From positions 1 through 36,464 of the forward strand of contig ONDL01000012.1 in the NCBI GenBank assembly GCA_900316555.1: a stretch of 36,464 nt of DNA, given 5' to 3'. The stretch's first letter is position 1; each line of letters starts with the position of its first letter. This DNA comes from an uncultured Eubacteriales bacterium. GTDB taxonomy: Bacteria > Bacillota > Clostridia > Oscillospirales > Acutalibacteraceae. Positions 7,650-15,678 of the stretch are shown piece by piece. A program made the translations under genes and the position numbers. The notes beneath the pieces are model-generated. The model was not told where the DNA came from. It made no database searches and saw only the letters and a program-made list of their open reading frames with translations.

Positions 7650-9593
7650 GTGTTTATTGAAATTATTTCCGTGAGCAAAAAGACCGAGCAGGACATGCTG
7701 CCAGACCGCGAGGACGAGCTGCGGCTGAGTCTTGCGAAATACGGCTATTCGCTCAAAGCTATCAAAAAGACAATTATGCACCCGACGCTTATCAACGCCG
7801 AGCTGAGCAATATCGCGAAGTCCGACGATAAGCCCGACGTAGTCATCATCGCCAACGCCCTGCGCACAAAGGACGACCGCTCCTTCAAGAAGTACTTTGT
7901 CGAGACCGTCGCCGCCGCCGAGCGCGCGGAAAACGAGCCTGTGCCCAAGGATTACTGGAAGAAACGCCGCAAGGCTGTTGCCGAGGCAAAGGCGAACGGC
8001 GCGACAACTCAGGAGCTTGAGGCTCTCGAAAGCGAGCTCGACGTCACAAGGCGAAAGGCGAAGGTATTCTCTCTCGGCGACTTCGGCGAGGGCTACCGCG
8101 GCTACTGCTTTGTATTCAAGGGGATACGCGTCGCGGCGGTACCTCAGGCTGAGCTGACGGGCAACGACTTCGGTCAGGTCGCCGCGCTCGCTGCGGTACG
8201 CACCACCGAGATCTACGAGAATTCCTCGAACGACTACCCCGACGGCTTCGGTGTGGAGAAGTACACTCCGCCAAAGACCGATTTCAAGAGCCGCTATGTT
8301 CCTATGCGCGGCGACTCGAGGTCGGAAATCGGCAGAAAGAGCGTTTCTATCGGAATGGCGCTCGTCTTTGTCGGGGCGTTCGCGTTTTTGATGTACAACA
8401 TGGTATTCCTGAGTCTGCAGAACCAGCAGCTCAACAACGAGATCCAGAAGGTCGCACACCGCACCGACCGTTCCGACGACGACCACGCGCCCGACGTTGA
8501 CGAGGGCAGCGGCATCGACTGGGACGAGCTGCTCGCGATCAACCCCGAGATCGTCGGCTGGATATACATAAACGACACCAAAATCGACTATCCCGTCCTC
8601 TGGCACAAGAGCGACGATATGTACAGCCAGTACTACCTCAACCACAACTACAAGGGCGACTGGGACTCCTACGGCACGATATTCCTCGACTACCGCGACC
8701 TCGACGGCACCGACAGCAAGAACGTCGTCATGCACGGCCACCATATGAACGACGGCTCAATGTTCGGCAACCTGATGAGCTACGCGGGCATGTCGGGCAA
8801 CCTCGACTTCTACGGGGAAGCGCCGATAATCGAGTTCGACACCCCCAAGGCTGACGGAAAGTACAAGATAATCTCCGTATTCAAGACAAACACTCTCTCG
8901 AGCCAGGGCGAGTTCTTCAACTACCTGCGCGCGGACTTCCAGAACGAGAAGGACTTCATGAACTACGTCTATGACGTCCGCGTCCGCTCGCTGATAAACT
9001 GTCCCGTCGACGTAAACGAGGACGACGAGCTGATAACGCTCTCGACCTGCTCCTATGAGTTCACGAACTTCCGCACAGTCGTCGTCGCGAGAAGAGTCCG
9101 CATCGGCGAGAAGGCTGAGGTGGACACCAGCAAGGCGAGCATCAACGACAACGCCGTCTGGCCTGAGGTTTACTACAACGCCTACGGCGGCACGCGCCCG
9201 AAGGTCACTGACTTTGTCACCGCCTACGAGAACAAGGAAATCGACTGGTACGACGGCAAGCTCGACTTCAAGGATCAGAAGGTCACCGGCACGACCGACG
9301 AGGACGACGAAACAACGGCAGGCAGCACCAAGAAAGGCACCACAGCCCAGCCGACGACCGAGCTGAGGATATTCCATACCGTCACCTTCATCAACTACGA
9401 CGGAAGCGAGATCAGCACTCAGGAGGTCGAGGACGGACTGTCGGCAGATCCGCCGGCGGATCCCGTAAAGCCCAGCGACGAGTACTTCGACTACGTGTTC
9501 AAGGGCTGGCAGCTCGACTTCAACGTCGTCCAGAGCGACATGACGATCGCACCGAACTTCGAGGCAGTGCGCAAGCCCGCCGAATCTCAGTAG
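7650..9593 (+). CDS. Membrane-anchored class B sortase with N-terminal CinA/MoCF-like domain and C-terminal InlB-type repeat
   Basis: The 647-residue protein reads as three modules. Residues 1 to about 195 follow the order of a CinA/MoCF (molybdopterin-binding) fold: IEIISVSKK at the start, PDVVIIANALRTKDD where CinA has its GGLGPTxDD motif, and GYCFVFKGIRVAAVPQAE where CinA has the LPGPPSE strand. The glycine motif is lost, so ligand binding is doubtful. A membrane helix spans about 231-252. A class B sortase domain covers about 290-490, with VVMHGHHMNDGSMF (catalytic H364), TLSTC (C467) and VVVARR (R481). After a Thr-rich linker, residues 578-640 (TVTFINYDGSEIST to PNFEAV) resemble an InlB B-repeat. 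The start is GTG 7650 with GGAAGGA upstream. Sortase activity is well supported; the N-terminal assignment is by eye. Confidence 0.85.
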   Translation: MFIEIISVSKKTEQDMLPDREDELRLSLAKYGYSLKAIKKTIMHPTLINAELSNIAKSDDKPDVVIIANALRTKDDRSFKKYFVETVAAAERAENEPVPKDYWKKRRKAVAEAKANGATTQELEALESELDVTRRKAKVFSLGDFGEGYRGYCFVFKGIRVAAVPQAELTGNDFGQVAALAAVRTTEIYENSSNDYPDGFGVEKYTPPKTDFKSRYVPMRGDSRSEIGRKSVSIGMALVFVGAFAFLMYNMVFLSLQNQQLNNEIQKVAHRTDRSDDDHAPDVDEGSGIDWDELLAINPEIVGWIYINDTKIDYPVLWHKSDDMYSQYYLNHNYKGDWDSYGTIFLDYRDLDGTDSKNVVMHGHHMNDGSMFGNLMSYAGMSGNLDFYGEAPIIEFDTPKADGKYKIISVFKTNTLSSQGEFFNYLRADFQNEKDFMNYVYDVRVRSLINCPVDVNEDDELITLSTCSYEFTNFRTVVVARRVRIGEKAEVDTSKASINDNAVWPEVYYNAYGGTRPKVTDFVTAYENKEIDWYDGKLDFKDQKVTGTTDEDDETTAGSTKKGTTAQPTTELRIFHTVTFINYDGSEISTQEVEDGLSADPPADPVKPSDEYFDYVFKGWQLDFNVVQSDMTIAPNFEAVRKPAESQ

Positions 9594-9603
9594 GAGGTGC
9601 GAA

Positions 9604-10008
9604 ATGGACTGTTCGGTTATCTACTACGCGGCGAGGAAAACCTCCTTCTGCGAAAAGGCGCTCAACCGCTGTCTGTCGCCGCTTCACCTGAGGATCAGCT
9701 CAGCGTGCTTCGCAAACGGCGCACAGCAGCTCGGCGAAAGACTGATCGAGGCGTTGAGCACAAACGGTATCTGTGCCGTCGTCGGCGGAATGGAGTTCAC
9801 CGACGAACGCGCCGTAACGCGGATCATCTCAAACGCCGCGGCTTCAAGCCGTCCAGAAACCGTCAGGAAGCTGCCGTGCACGGGCGGCTGCGGATACCTG
9901 CTCAGGGCAGGCAGCCAGCTTCTGCTGCTTCTTCCCGACGACCCCGGCAGGATCGAGGAGATCCTCCGCGGCGATTTAAGCGACTACATCAGAAATACTA
10001 TAATATAA
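9604..10008 (+). CDS. Small protein with possible degenerate CinA/MoCF-like fold
   Basis: A 134-residue soluble protein I cannot name with confidence. It contains GAQQLGERLIEALSTNGIC, then AVVGGMEFTDERAV, and near the end GYLLRAGSQLLLLLPDDPGR. The last two resemble, in order and spacing, the GGLGPTxDD and LPGPPSE segments of CinA, and the same two places can be seen in the N-terminal domain of the sortase just upstream. GGAGGTGCGAA places the start at ATG 9604, 10 bases after the sortase stop, so the genes are probably translationally coupled. A shared role with the sortase N-terminal domain is an inference. Six cysteines are present, including RKLPCTGGCG. Confidence 0.7.
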   Translation: MDCSVIYYAARKTSFCEKALNRCLSPLHLRISSACFANGAQQLGERLIEALSTNGICAVVGGMEFTDERAVTRIISNAAASSRPETVRKLPCTGGCGYLLRAGSQLLLLLPDDPGRIEEILRGDLSDYIRNTII

Positions 10009-10029
10009 ATGATTGCGAGGGTATATCAT

Positions 10030-11283
10030 ATGAACACTAATGCGTTTGAAACCTACGAATCCGTTGTCCGCTCCTACTGCAGACACTTCCCCAAGGTATT
10101 CACCGAGGCGACAGGTGCCGTTATCAAGGACGAGGACGGACAGGAGTACATCGACTTTTTCTGCGGCGCAGGCGCCGTAAACTACGGCCACAACAACCCC
10201 TACATCAAGCAGAAGCTCGTCGAGTACCTTTCGACCGACGGCATTATCCACGCGCTCGATATGTACACCGTCCCCAAGCGCGAGTTTATCGAGACGCTTG
10301 AGGAGAAGATCATCAAGCCCCGCGGTCTTGACTACAAGATCCAGTTCTGCGGCCCCACCGGCACAAACGCGGTAGAAGCCGCGATCAAGCTCGCCAGAAA
10401 GAACACGGGCAGAAGCAACATCTTCGCCTTCATGGGCTGCTTCCACGGCATGACCCTCGGCGCGCTCTCGCTGACCTCCGAGATGTACGCGAGAAACGGC
10501 GCAGGCGCGAGCCTCAACGACGTCACCCACATTCCCGCGCCCTATATGTTCGAGGGACTTGACGTTATCGAATACATGCAGACGCTTATCGACGACGACC
10601 ACAGCGCGGTTTCAAAGCCCGCCGCGGTAATCATGGAAACACTGCAGGCTGAGGGCGGTATCCGTCCGTTCACCGATGAATTCCTCCGCGATGTAAGAGA
10701 GTTCTGCGACAGAAACGGTATCCTGATGATCGTCGACGACATTCAGGTCGGCTGCTGCCGCTGCGGCACCTTCTTCTCGTTCGAGAGAGCGGGAATCAAG
10801 CCCGACATGGTAGTAATGTCCAAGTCCATCGGCGGCATGGGCATGCCCCTCGCCATCGTACTCCTCAAGGAGGAGCTCGACAAGTGGAAGCCCGGCGAGC
10901 ACAACGGCACCTTCCGCGGCAACCAGCTCAGCTTCATCGCCGGCAAGGCGAGCTTTGAGTGGCTGCTCAAGAACGACGTCGAGGCTGAAACACGCCGCAA
11001 GGGTGAGATCGTCCGCGAGTTCCTGACCAAGGAGGTCATCTCTCTCGACAGCCGCCTCGAGCTGCGCGGAATGGGTCTTATCTGGGGTATCGACTTCGGC
11101 AAGATCAACCCCGAATTAAGCGAGCAGATCATCGAGAAGTGCTTCGAGCAGAACCTCATCTGCGAGTGCGCGGGCAGAAACGGCGCCGTCCTCAAGATCA
11201 TGCCTCCGCTCGTAATCGACGACGAGCTGCTGATGAAGGGTCTTGAAATCATTGCCGCCGCCACAAAGGAAGCTCTGGCATAA
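10030..11283 (+). CDS. Class III aminotransferase, EctB-like diaminobutyrate-2-oxoglutarate transaminase
   Basis: A PLP enzyme resembling EctB, which makes L-2,4-diaminobutyrate from aspartate semialdehyde and glutamate. The 417-residue length fits. Motifs include DFFCGAGAVNYGHNNP, FCGPTGTNAVEAAIKLAR (the cofactor phosphate loop), MGCFHGMTLGAL and the PLP lysine K265 in VMSKSIGGMGMP. ATG 10030 is chosen because GAGGGT lies 8 bases before it; an ATG at 10009 in the same frame lacks a site. No ectA or ectC follows, so it probably does not make ectoine here; diaminobutyrate for another product, or a different amino-acid substrate, is possible. It is the last gene of the run that begins at 5309. 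Confidence 0.85.
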   Translation: MNTNAFETYESVVRSYCRHFPKVFTEATGAVIKDEDGQEYIDFFCGAGAVNYGHNNPYIKQKLVEYLSTDGIIHALDMYTVPKREFIETLEEKIIKPRGLDYKIQFCGPTGTNAVEAAIKLARKNTGRSNIFAFMGCFHGMTLGALSLTSEMYARNGAGASLNDVTHIPAPYMFEGLDVIEYMQTLIDDDHSAVSKPAAVIMETLQAEGGIRPFTDEFLRDVREFCDRNGILMIVDDIQVGCCRCGTFFSFERAGIKPDMVVMSKSIGGMGMPLAIVLLKEELDKWKPGEHNGTFRGNQLSFIAGKASFEWLLKNDVEAETRRKGEIVREFLTKEVISLDSRLELRGMGLIWGIDFGKINPELSEQIIEKCFEQNLICECAGRNGAVLKIMPPLVIDDELLMKGLEIIAAATKEALA

Positions 11284-11293
11284 AACAAAAAAC

Positions 11294-11327
11294 ACGGGAT
11301 TGGCTGAGTGCCAATCCCGTCTTTTTT
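11294..11327. terminator. Bidirectional rho-independent terminator
   Basis: ACGGGATTGGC at 11294-11304 pairs perfectly with GCCAATCCCGT at 11310-11320. T-runs follow on the plus strand and, as an A-run on the left, on the minus strand. It ends both the ectB-like transcript and that of the convergent cobO gene. Confidence 0.93.
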
Positions 11328-11328
11328 A

Positions 11329-11517
11329 TGTAAAATGTAAAATGGAAAATTGAAAATTAATGGCGGCGCCGGTGGGCGCTTTCTCCGTCTTAGGAGAGGT
11401 TCATTTGACCCCGACGCTTCATAAACGGCGGGTCAGACGCTTTCGTTTGCGGCTGTTGCGCCTGTCTTTGAGAAAACCTATTTAATTTTCCATTTTCAAC
11501 TTTCAATTTTCAATTAA
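11329..11517. repeat. 189-bp element with AT-rich inverted ends, AT-rich repeat copy 3
   Basis: The left end, about 11329-11360, consists of GTAAAATGG and GAAAATTGAAAATTAA units. The right end, 11482-11517, is the inverted counterpart (TTAATTTTCCATTTTC and TTTCAATTTTCAATTAA). Between them lies 121 bp holding copy 1 of the GCCGGTGGGC repeat. The layout resembles a miniature inverted-repeat element, but I see no clear target-site duplication. Confidence 0.65.
11368..11435. repeat. GCCGGTGGGC...GGCGGGTCA repeat, copy 1
   Basis: It shares GCCGGTGGGC(G/A)CTTTCTCCG at the left end and TTCAT(A/T)AACGGCGGGTCA at the right end with 28363-28431. The lengths are 68 and 69 bp and the middles differ. In this copy TGACCC can pair with the terminal GGGTCA, and TCTCC with GGAGA. 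Confidence 0.75.
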
Positions 11518-12029
11518 TATTCTATTCCTTTTCGCGCCTGAATGCCTCTGTCGTAGGGGTGCTTGTGCTTCTTGAACTCCGTGACATAGTCCGCCGCGTC
11601 GATGAACCTCTTCGGCGGCTTTCTGCCGGTCATGATGATCTCAATGTTGTTCGGTGCGTTCGAAATGAACTCAAACACAGAGCTTTCACTGAGCATTCCC
11701 TCGTTGATAACGTCAAACACCTCGTCGAGCACGATCATGTCGTAGCGGTCGGACAGTGTGATCGATACGGCGCGCTCGAATATCCCGCGGTACATCATGC
11801 TGACCTGCTGACGCTCGCGGTCGTCCATCTCGTAGGTGAACTTCAGCTCGAGCGGACACGAGGTCAGGTTTATCCCGTCGATCGACTGCAGTGCGAGCCG
11901 CTCGCCGGTGTTTTCGGTTTTCAGAAACTGCACGTACATAACGCGCATACGGTTGCCTGCGGCACGCAGAGCAGCGCCCGCCGCGGCGGTGCTTTTGCCC
12001 TTTCCGTCGCCGTAGTAGGCGTGAATCAT
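11514..12029 (-). CDS. cobO: Cob(I)alamin (corrinoid) adenosyltransferase, CobA/CobO type
   Basis: Transfers the adenosyl group of ATP to the cobalt of corrinoids to form adenosylcobalamin. The 171-residue protein has the P-loop GDGKGKST at residues 7-14, VMYVQFLKT, and DMIVLDEVFDVINEG (Walker B-like), all typical of the CobA/BtuR/CobO family; it is unrelated to the PduO type. AGGAG lies 8 bases before ATG 12029. It is a single gene with its own promoter (12111-12139), and no other cobalamin gene is in the window, which suggests salvage or activation of imported B12. I see no cobalamin riboswitch in its short leader. Confidence 0.92.
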   Translation of the reverse strand: MIHAYYGDGKGKSTAAAGAALRAAGNRMRVMYVQFLKTENTGERLALQSIDGINLTSCPLELKFTYEMDDRERQQVSMMYRGIFERAVSITLSDRYDMIVLDEVFDVINEGMLSESSVFEFISNAPNNIEIIMTGRKPPKRFIDAADYVTEFKKHKHPYDRGIQARKGIEY

Positions 12030-12110
12030 AGCTATCTCCTCGCTTTTCGGTGATTAGGTTGTAAAGTTCTGGTTCTGATTTTAGGACAGACAATATTTGA
12101 CTGTATTTAA

Positions 12111-12139
12111 ATTATAAATCGAAGTTCCCGATTTGACAA
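12111..12139 (-). promoter_or_regulatory. Sigma-A promoter of cobO
   Basis: On the minus strand TTGTCA (12139-12134) and TATAAT (12116-12111) are 17 bases apart, giving a leader of about 75 nt. Confidence 0.75.
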
Positions 12140-12219
12140 TATAGCAAAGTAAACAAAAATTACATCTGATGTTCGGAAAAGTTCTACAAGGGATTTTTCG
12201 CCCGATTTTGCTCCAAGAC

Positions 12220-12248
12220 TTGAAAAAACGGCTTGAATGCGCTATAAT
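12220..12248 (+). promoter_or_regulatory. Sigma-A promoter of the S10 operon
   Basis: TTGAAA at 12220-12225 and TATAAT at 12243-12248 with a 17-base spacer. It is the only good promoter before rpsJ and gives a leader of about 365 nt. Confidence 0.85.
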
Positions 12249-12254
12249 AACACT

Positions 12255-12621
12255 TGCGTGACTGCACACTGATATGCGATGAAGCGGGAGGTTGCGGCTG
12301 AAAGATGCCGGTTTTTCCGTGGAGTATGTCCGATTTTAAACCGGGCGATTACAATGAAACAAGGGTATTTTTGCGGCAAGTGGGTTGCTTTGCCATAACT
12401 ATGCTCTTTTTGCGTTCAGATGTACGCCGATGAACTGAATAGTGAGTCGGTTTTTTTCATGCGGGGTGAGGAAACACCCGGGTGAGTTTCTGGAATCTGA
12501 GCGCGATCAGCCCGCCTAACAGAGCGTTGAGAGTAACGCGCTCGACGCAAAAGAGTGCCGGGGGTTTGCCATATAACCCAAACGGCGAACCAACGCACAA
12601 AAATTTTAAGGAGGCGACGAT
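12255..12621 (+). promoter_or_regulatory. Long structured leader of the S10 operon, candidate S10 leader RNA
   Basis: The 365-nt leader before rpsJ holds several inverted repeats: CCGGTTT with AAACCGG (about 12308-12342), the hairpin-plus-T7 at 12427-12457, the self-complementary CACCCGGGTG, and GCGTT with AACGC. Ribosomal protein leaders upstream of rpsJ have been predicted in Clostridia by comparative genomics, and this is a candidate for that class. I see no coding gene in 12030-12621 other than regulatory sequence. Confidence 0.6.
12427..12457 (+). terminator. Candidate attenuator hairpin in the S10 leader
   Basis: CCGA pairs with TCGG and ACT with AGT around a GAAT loop. A symmetric TGA/GAG internal loop could form tandem G-A pairs. 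Seven T follow directly. The stem is short, so it may need a partner or act conditionally. Confidence 0.5.
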
Positions 12622-12933
12622 ATGGCAGTCAAGGAAAAGATCAGGATAAGATTAAAGGGTTACGATCACTCTCTCGTAGATCAGAGCGCTGAGAGAATCG
12701 TTGCTACGGCAAAGCGCACAGGCGCGAGAGTTTCAGGTCCCGTACCGCTCCCCACCGAGAAGCAGATTGTTACAATCCTTCGCGCGGTACACAAGTACAA
12801 GGACAGCCGTGAGCAGTTCGAAATCAGAACCCACAAGCGTCTTATCGACATCTTAAGACCGTCAAACAAGACAGTCGAAGCTCTTATGAGCTTAGAGCTC
12901 CCTGCCGGCGTTGATATCGAAATCAAGCTTTAA
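12622..12933 (+). CDS. rpsJ: 30S ribosomal protein S10
   Basis: First gene of the S10-spc-alpha superoperon. S10 sits in the 30S head and also acts in transcription antitermination as NusE. The 103-residue protein has [18 protein letters not shown] near the start and [20 protein letters not shown], both hallmarks. AAGGAGG at 12608-12614 supports ATG 12622. The gene is the full family length. Confidence 0.98.
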   Translation: MAVKEKIRIRLKGYDHSLVDQSAERIVATAKRTGARVSGPVPLPTEKQIVTILRAVHKYKDSREQFEIRTHKRLIDILRPSNKTVEALMSLELPAGVDIEIKL

Positions 12934-12974
12934 TCGCTGAGGAACGATACCAACCTACAAGCAGACAGGGTCAT

Positions 12975-12989
12975 GTTGGCACAGCCAAC
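12975..12989 (+). promoter_or_regulatory. Small hairpin before rplC
   Basis: GTTGGC pairs with GCCAAC around ACA in the 83-bp rpsJ-rplC gap. The decamer AACCTACAAG flanks it twice, at 12952-12961 and 12994-13003, the second copy running into the rplC ribosome binding site. Confidence 0.5.
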
Positions 12990-13016
12990 CAATAACCTAC
13001 AAGGAGGATAAATTCT

Positions 13017-13649
13017 ATGCAGAAAGCAATCATCGGCAAGAAAATCGGCATGACACAGATTTTCGATGAAAAGGGAAGAGTTGTTCCCGTCACTGTTGTT
13101 GAGGCAGGTCCCTGCGTGGTAACCACCAAAAAGACAGTTGAAAACGACGGCTACGCGTCCGTACAGCTCGGCTATGGCGACCTCAAGCCCCACAAGGTTA
13201 ACAAACCCATGAAGGGCTTCTTCGACAAGAACGGCGTAGCACCCAAGAGAATTCTCAAAGAGTTCCGCTTTGAGGACACCGACGCTTTTGAAATCGGTCA
13301 GCTCGTCAAGGCGGACGTATTCACCCCCGGCGACAAGATTGACGTAACCGGCAAGAGCAAGGGTAAAGGTACCGCGGGCGTAATCAAGAGATGGAACTTC
13401 CACCGTCTCAAGGAAAGCCACGGCACAGGTCCCTGCGTCCGTCACGGCGGCTCAATCGGCGCCTGCTCATCGCCCTCAAGAGTCTGGAAGGGCAAGAAGA
13501 TGGCAGGTCACCTCGGTTCAGAGCAGGTAACGGTTCAGAACCTCACAGTCGTTAAGGTTGACGTAGAAAACAACCTCATCGCTGTCAAGGGCGCCGTTCC
13601 CGGACCCAACAAAGGAATCGTTGTTCTCAAAGATTCCGTGAAGGCGTAA
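13017..13649 (+). CDS. rplC: 50S ribosomal protein L3
   Basis: Assembly-initiating 50S protein whose central loop reaches the peptidyl transferase centre. The 210 residues begin [18 protein letters not shown] and contain the loop [13 protein letters not shown] and the conserved [19 protein letters not shown] near residue 165. AAGGAGG is 10 bases before ATG 13017. Normal length. Confidence 0.98.
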   Translation: MQKAIIGKKIGMTQIFDEKGRVVPVTVVEAGPCVVTTKKTVENDGYASVQLGYGDLKPHKVNKPMKGFFDKNGVAPKRILKEFRFEDTDAFEIGQLVKADVFTPGDKIDVTGKSKGKGTAGVIKRWNFHRLKESHGTGPCVRHGGSIGACSSPSRVWKGKKMAGHLGSEQVTVQNLTVVKVDVENNLIAVKGAVPGPNKGIVVLKDSVKA

Positions 13650-13666
13650 AGGAAGGGGGATTATAA

Positions 13667-14290
13667 ATGCCTAGTATTACAGTTGTAAATATGGAAGGCA
13701 GCAGCGTCGGCACAATCGACCTCGCTGAGTCCGTATTCGGTATTGAGCCCAACGCCGCTGTTATGCACCAGATGGTAGTCAACTACCTCGCGGCACAGCG
13801 TCAGGGCACACAGTCTGCTCTTACAAGATCAGAGGTTTCCGGCGGCGGCAAGAAGCCGTGGAGACAGAAGGGCACAGGCCGCGCAAGACAGGGTTCGACA
13901 AGAGCTCCCCAGTGGACACACGGCGGCATCGTGTTCGCTCCCAAGCCCAGAAGCTACCGCTTCACAGTCAACAAGAAGGTAAGACGTCTCGCTATGAAGT
14001 CCGCTTTCTCGACTAAGGCTGCAGAGAGCAATATCATCGTTGTTGATTCCATCGCAACAGATGAGTACAAGACCAAGAAGATTGCTGCAATGCTCAACGC
14101 CATCGGCGCAGAGAAGAAGGCGCTCATCGTACTTCCCGAGGTTGACAGCAAGGTTATAAAGTCCGCTTCAAATATCCCCGGCGTAAAGACCGCTCAGGTC
14201 AACGAGCTGAATGTTTACGACATTCTCAACGCTGACAAGCTCGTCATCGCCAAGGACGCGGTAAGCAAGATCGAGGAGGTATACGCATGA
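13667..14290 (+). CDS. rplD: 50S ribosomal protein L4
   Basis: L4 lines the exit tunnel and in E. coli represses its own S10 operon through the leader, so it is a candidate regulator for the leader at 12255-12621. The 207 residues include the tunnel loop region [19 protein letters not shown] and [26 protein letters not shown] precedes ATG 13667. The stop overlaps the rplW start by four bases (ATGA). Confidence 0.97.
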   Translation: MPSITVVNMEGSSVGTIDLAESVFGIEPNAAVMHQMVVNYLAAQRQGTQSALTRSEVSGGGKKPWRQKGTGRARQGSTRAPQWTHGGIVFAPKPRSYRFTVNKKVRRLAMKSAFSTKAAESNIIVVDSIATDEYKTKKIAAMLNAIGAEKKALIVLPEVDSKVIKSASNIPGVKTAQVNELNVYDILNADKLVIAKDAVSKIEEVYA

Positions 14291-14580
14291 TCGCTCACGA
14301 TATTATTGTACGCCCGATCATCACCGAAAAGAGCATGCTCGGCGCGGTAAATAAGGTATATACCTTTGAAGTTGCAAAGACAGCGAACAAGATCGAAATC
14401 GCAAAGGCGTGCGAGGCAGCCTTTAAGGTAAAGGTTGCAAAGGTCAACACCGTTTCCGTCCGCGGCAAGTTCCGCCGTCAGGGCAGAAACAACGGCGGCT
14501 ACACCAAGAGCTGGAAGAAAGCCATCATCACCTTGACCGAGGACAGCAAGCCTATCGAATTTTTTGAAGGCATGATGTAA
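14287..14580 (+). CDS. rplW: 50S ribosomal protein L23
   Basis: L23 lies at the tunnel exit and docks trigger factor and SRP. The 97-residue protein has [13 protein letters not shown] at the start and [14 protein letters not shown], then the basic [20 protein letters not shown] segment. It is translationally coupled to rplD by an ATGA overlap. Its 3' side is unusual: 243 bp separate it from rplB. Confidence 0.97.
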   Translation: MIAHDIIVRPIITEKSMLGAVNKVYTFEVAKTANKIEIAKACEAAFKVKVAKVNTVSVRGKFRRQGRNNGGYTKSWKKAIITLTEDSKPIEFFEGMM

Positions 14581-14823
14581 TTTTATGCGCTGACCGTCCG
14601 AGCCCGAGAATAACGAACTGCGAGGACTGAGCCGCAGAGCAGCGACGAGCTGCGGCGCGGGTCAGACGAGTGGGAGTTATCCGAGGAGAAGCGAGGACGA
14701 CGAAGCGTGATATGGCGCAGTCTGACAGAGAGCGCCTCACGCAGAACGCTTCAGTGCACAAAATGCAAGTAGTTATGGGAAAAGCCATTTCCCGCAAAAC
14801 CATCATGAGGAGAGTGAAAACTA
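14581..14823 (+). other. Structured 243-bp spacer between rplW and rplB
   Basis: No credible gene is present on either strand. The spacer is rich in inverted repeats. CTGACC (14590-14595) pairs with GGTCAG (14660-14665) and encloses GCCGCAG (14631-14637) with CTGCGGC (14650-14656). GCGTGA (14705-14710) pairs with TCACGC (14737-14742) and encloses GGCGC/GCGCC. GGGAAA (14777-14782) pairs with TTTCCC (14788-14793) just before the rplB ribosome binding site. GCGAGGAC occurs twice (14620, 14691). ATAAC (14610-14614) could pair with GTTAT (14676-14680), which would form a pseudoknot. This gap is usually a few tens of bases. Confidence 0.7.
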
Positions 14824-15657
14824 ATGGCAATTAAGGTTTATAAGCCGACTATCAACTCCAGAAGAAATATGTCGGTTATTGATTATTCAGGACTTTCAAA
14901 GGTTGCCCCCGAGAAGAGCTTGCTTGCTCCCCTTAACAAAAAGGCAGGACGTAACAGCTACGGCAGAATCACCGTTCGTCACAGAGGCGGCGGCAACAGA
15001 AGAAAGTATCGTATCATCGACTTCAAGCGCAACAAGTTTGACGTTGAGGGTATCGTAAAGACAATCGAGTACGATCCCAACCGTTCCGCGTTCATCGCGC
15101 TGGTTGAGTACGCAGACGGCGAAAAGTCCTACATCCTCGCTCCCGAGGGTCTTAAGGTAGGCTACAAGGTAGTATCGGGTCCCAACGCCGACATCAAGAT
15201 CGGCAACGCGCTTCCCCTTACCTCTATCCCCGTCGGTACCTTCGTACACAACATCGAGCTCTATCCCGGAAGAGGCGCTCAGCTCGCCCGTTCCGCAGGC
15301 AACATGGCTCAGCTCATGGCAAGAGAGAACGGCTACGCGCTCTTAAGACTTCCCTCCAACGAGCTGAGAAACGTTCCCGAGACCTGCATGGCGACAATCG
15401 GCCAGGTTTCCAACCCCGACCACTTCAACGTGAAGATCGGTAAGGCGGGCAGAAAGAGAAACATGGGCTGGCGTCCCACCGTACGCGGTTCCGTAATGAA
15501 CCCGAACGACCACCCGCACGGCGGTGGTGAGGGTAAATCACCCGTCGGTCGTCCCGGACCTGTTACCCCGTGGGGTAAGCCCGCTCTCGGCTATAAGACA
15601 CGTAAGCACAACAAGCAGAGCGACAAGCTTATCGTTCGCAGAAGAAACGGTAAGTAA
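14824..15657 (+). CDS. rplB: 50S ribosomal protein L2
   Basis: L2 is essential for subunit association and peptidyl transferase structure. The 277-residue protein carries [20 protein letters not shown] near residue 43 and the C-terminal [19 protein letters not shown] with the conserved histidine (H229 in E. coli). AGGAGAG precedes ATG 14824. Normal length. Confidence 0.98.
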   Translation: MAIKVYKPTINSRRNMSVIDYSGLSKVAPEKSLLAPLNKKAGRNSYGRITVRHRGGGNRRKYRIIDFKRNKFDVEGIVKTIEYDPNRSAFIALVEYADGEKSYILAPEGLKVGYKVVSGPNADIKIGNALPLTSIPVGTFVHNIELYPGRGAQLARSAGNMAQLMARENGYALLRLPSNELRNVPETCMATIGQVSNPDHFNVKIGKAGRKRNMGWRPTVRGSVMNPNDHPHGGGEGKSPVGRPGPVTPWGKPALGYKTRKHNKQSDKLIVRRRNGK

Positions 15658-15678
15658 GGGCAGAAAGGAGCTTAAACA

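Noticed and set aside
12305..12433. A 42-codon frame in the S10 leader
   Set aside because: The nearest GGGAGG is 13 bases from the ATG, the protein resembles nothing, and its codons run through the predicted leader stems; an RNA role explains the sequence better.
12571..12579. Reverse-strand GGGTTATAT before rpsJ as another copy of the leader motif
   Set aside because: Only nine bases match, the orientation is opposite and the GCTCA part is absent.
14552..14830. A minus-strand open frame across the rplW-rplB gap
   Set aside because: It overlaps both conserved genes, has no ribosome binding site and low-complexity composition.
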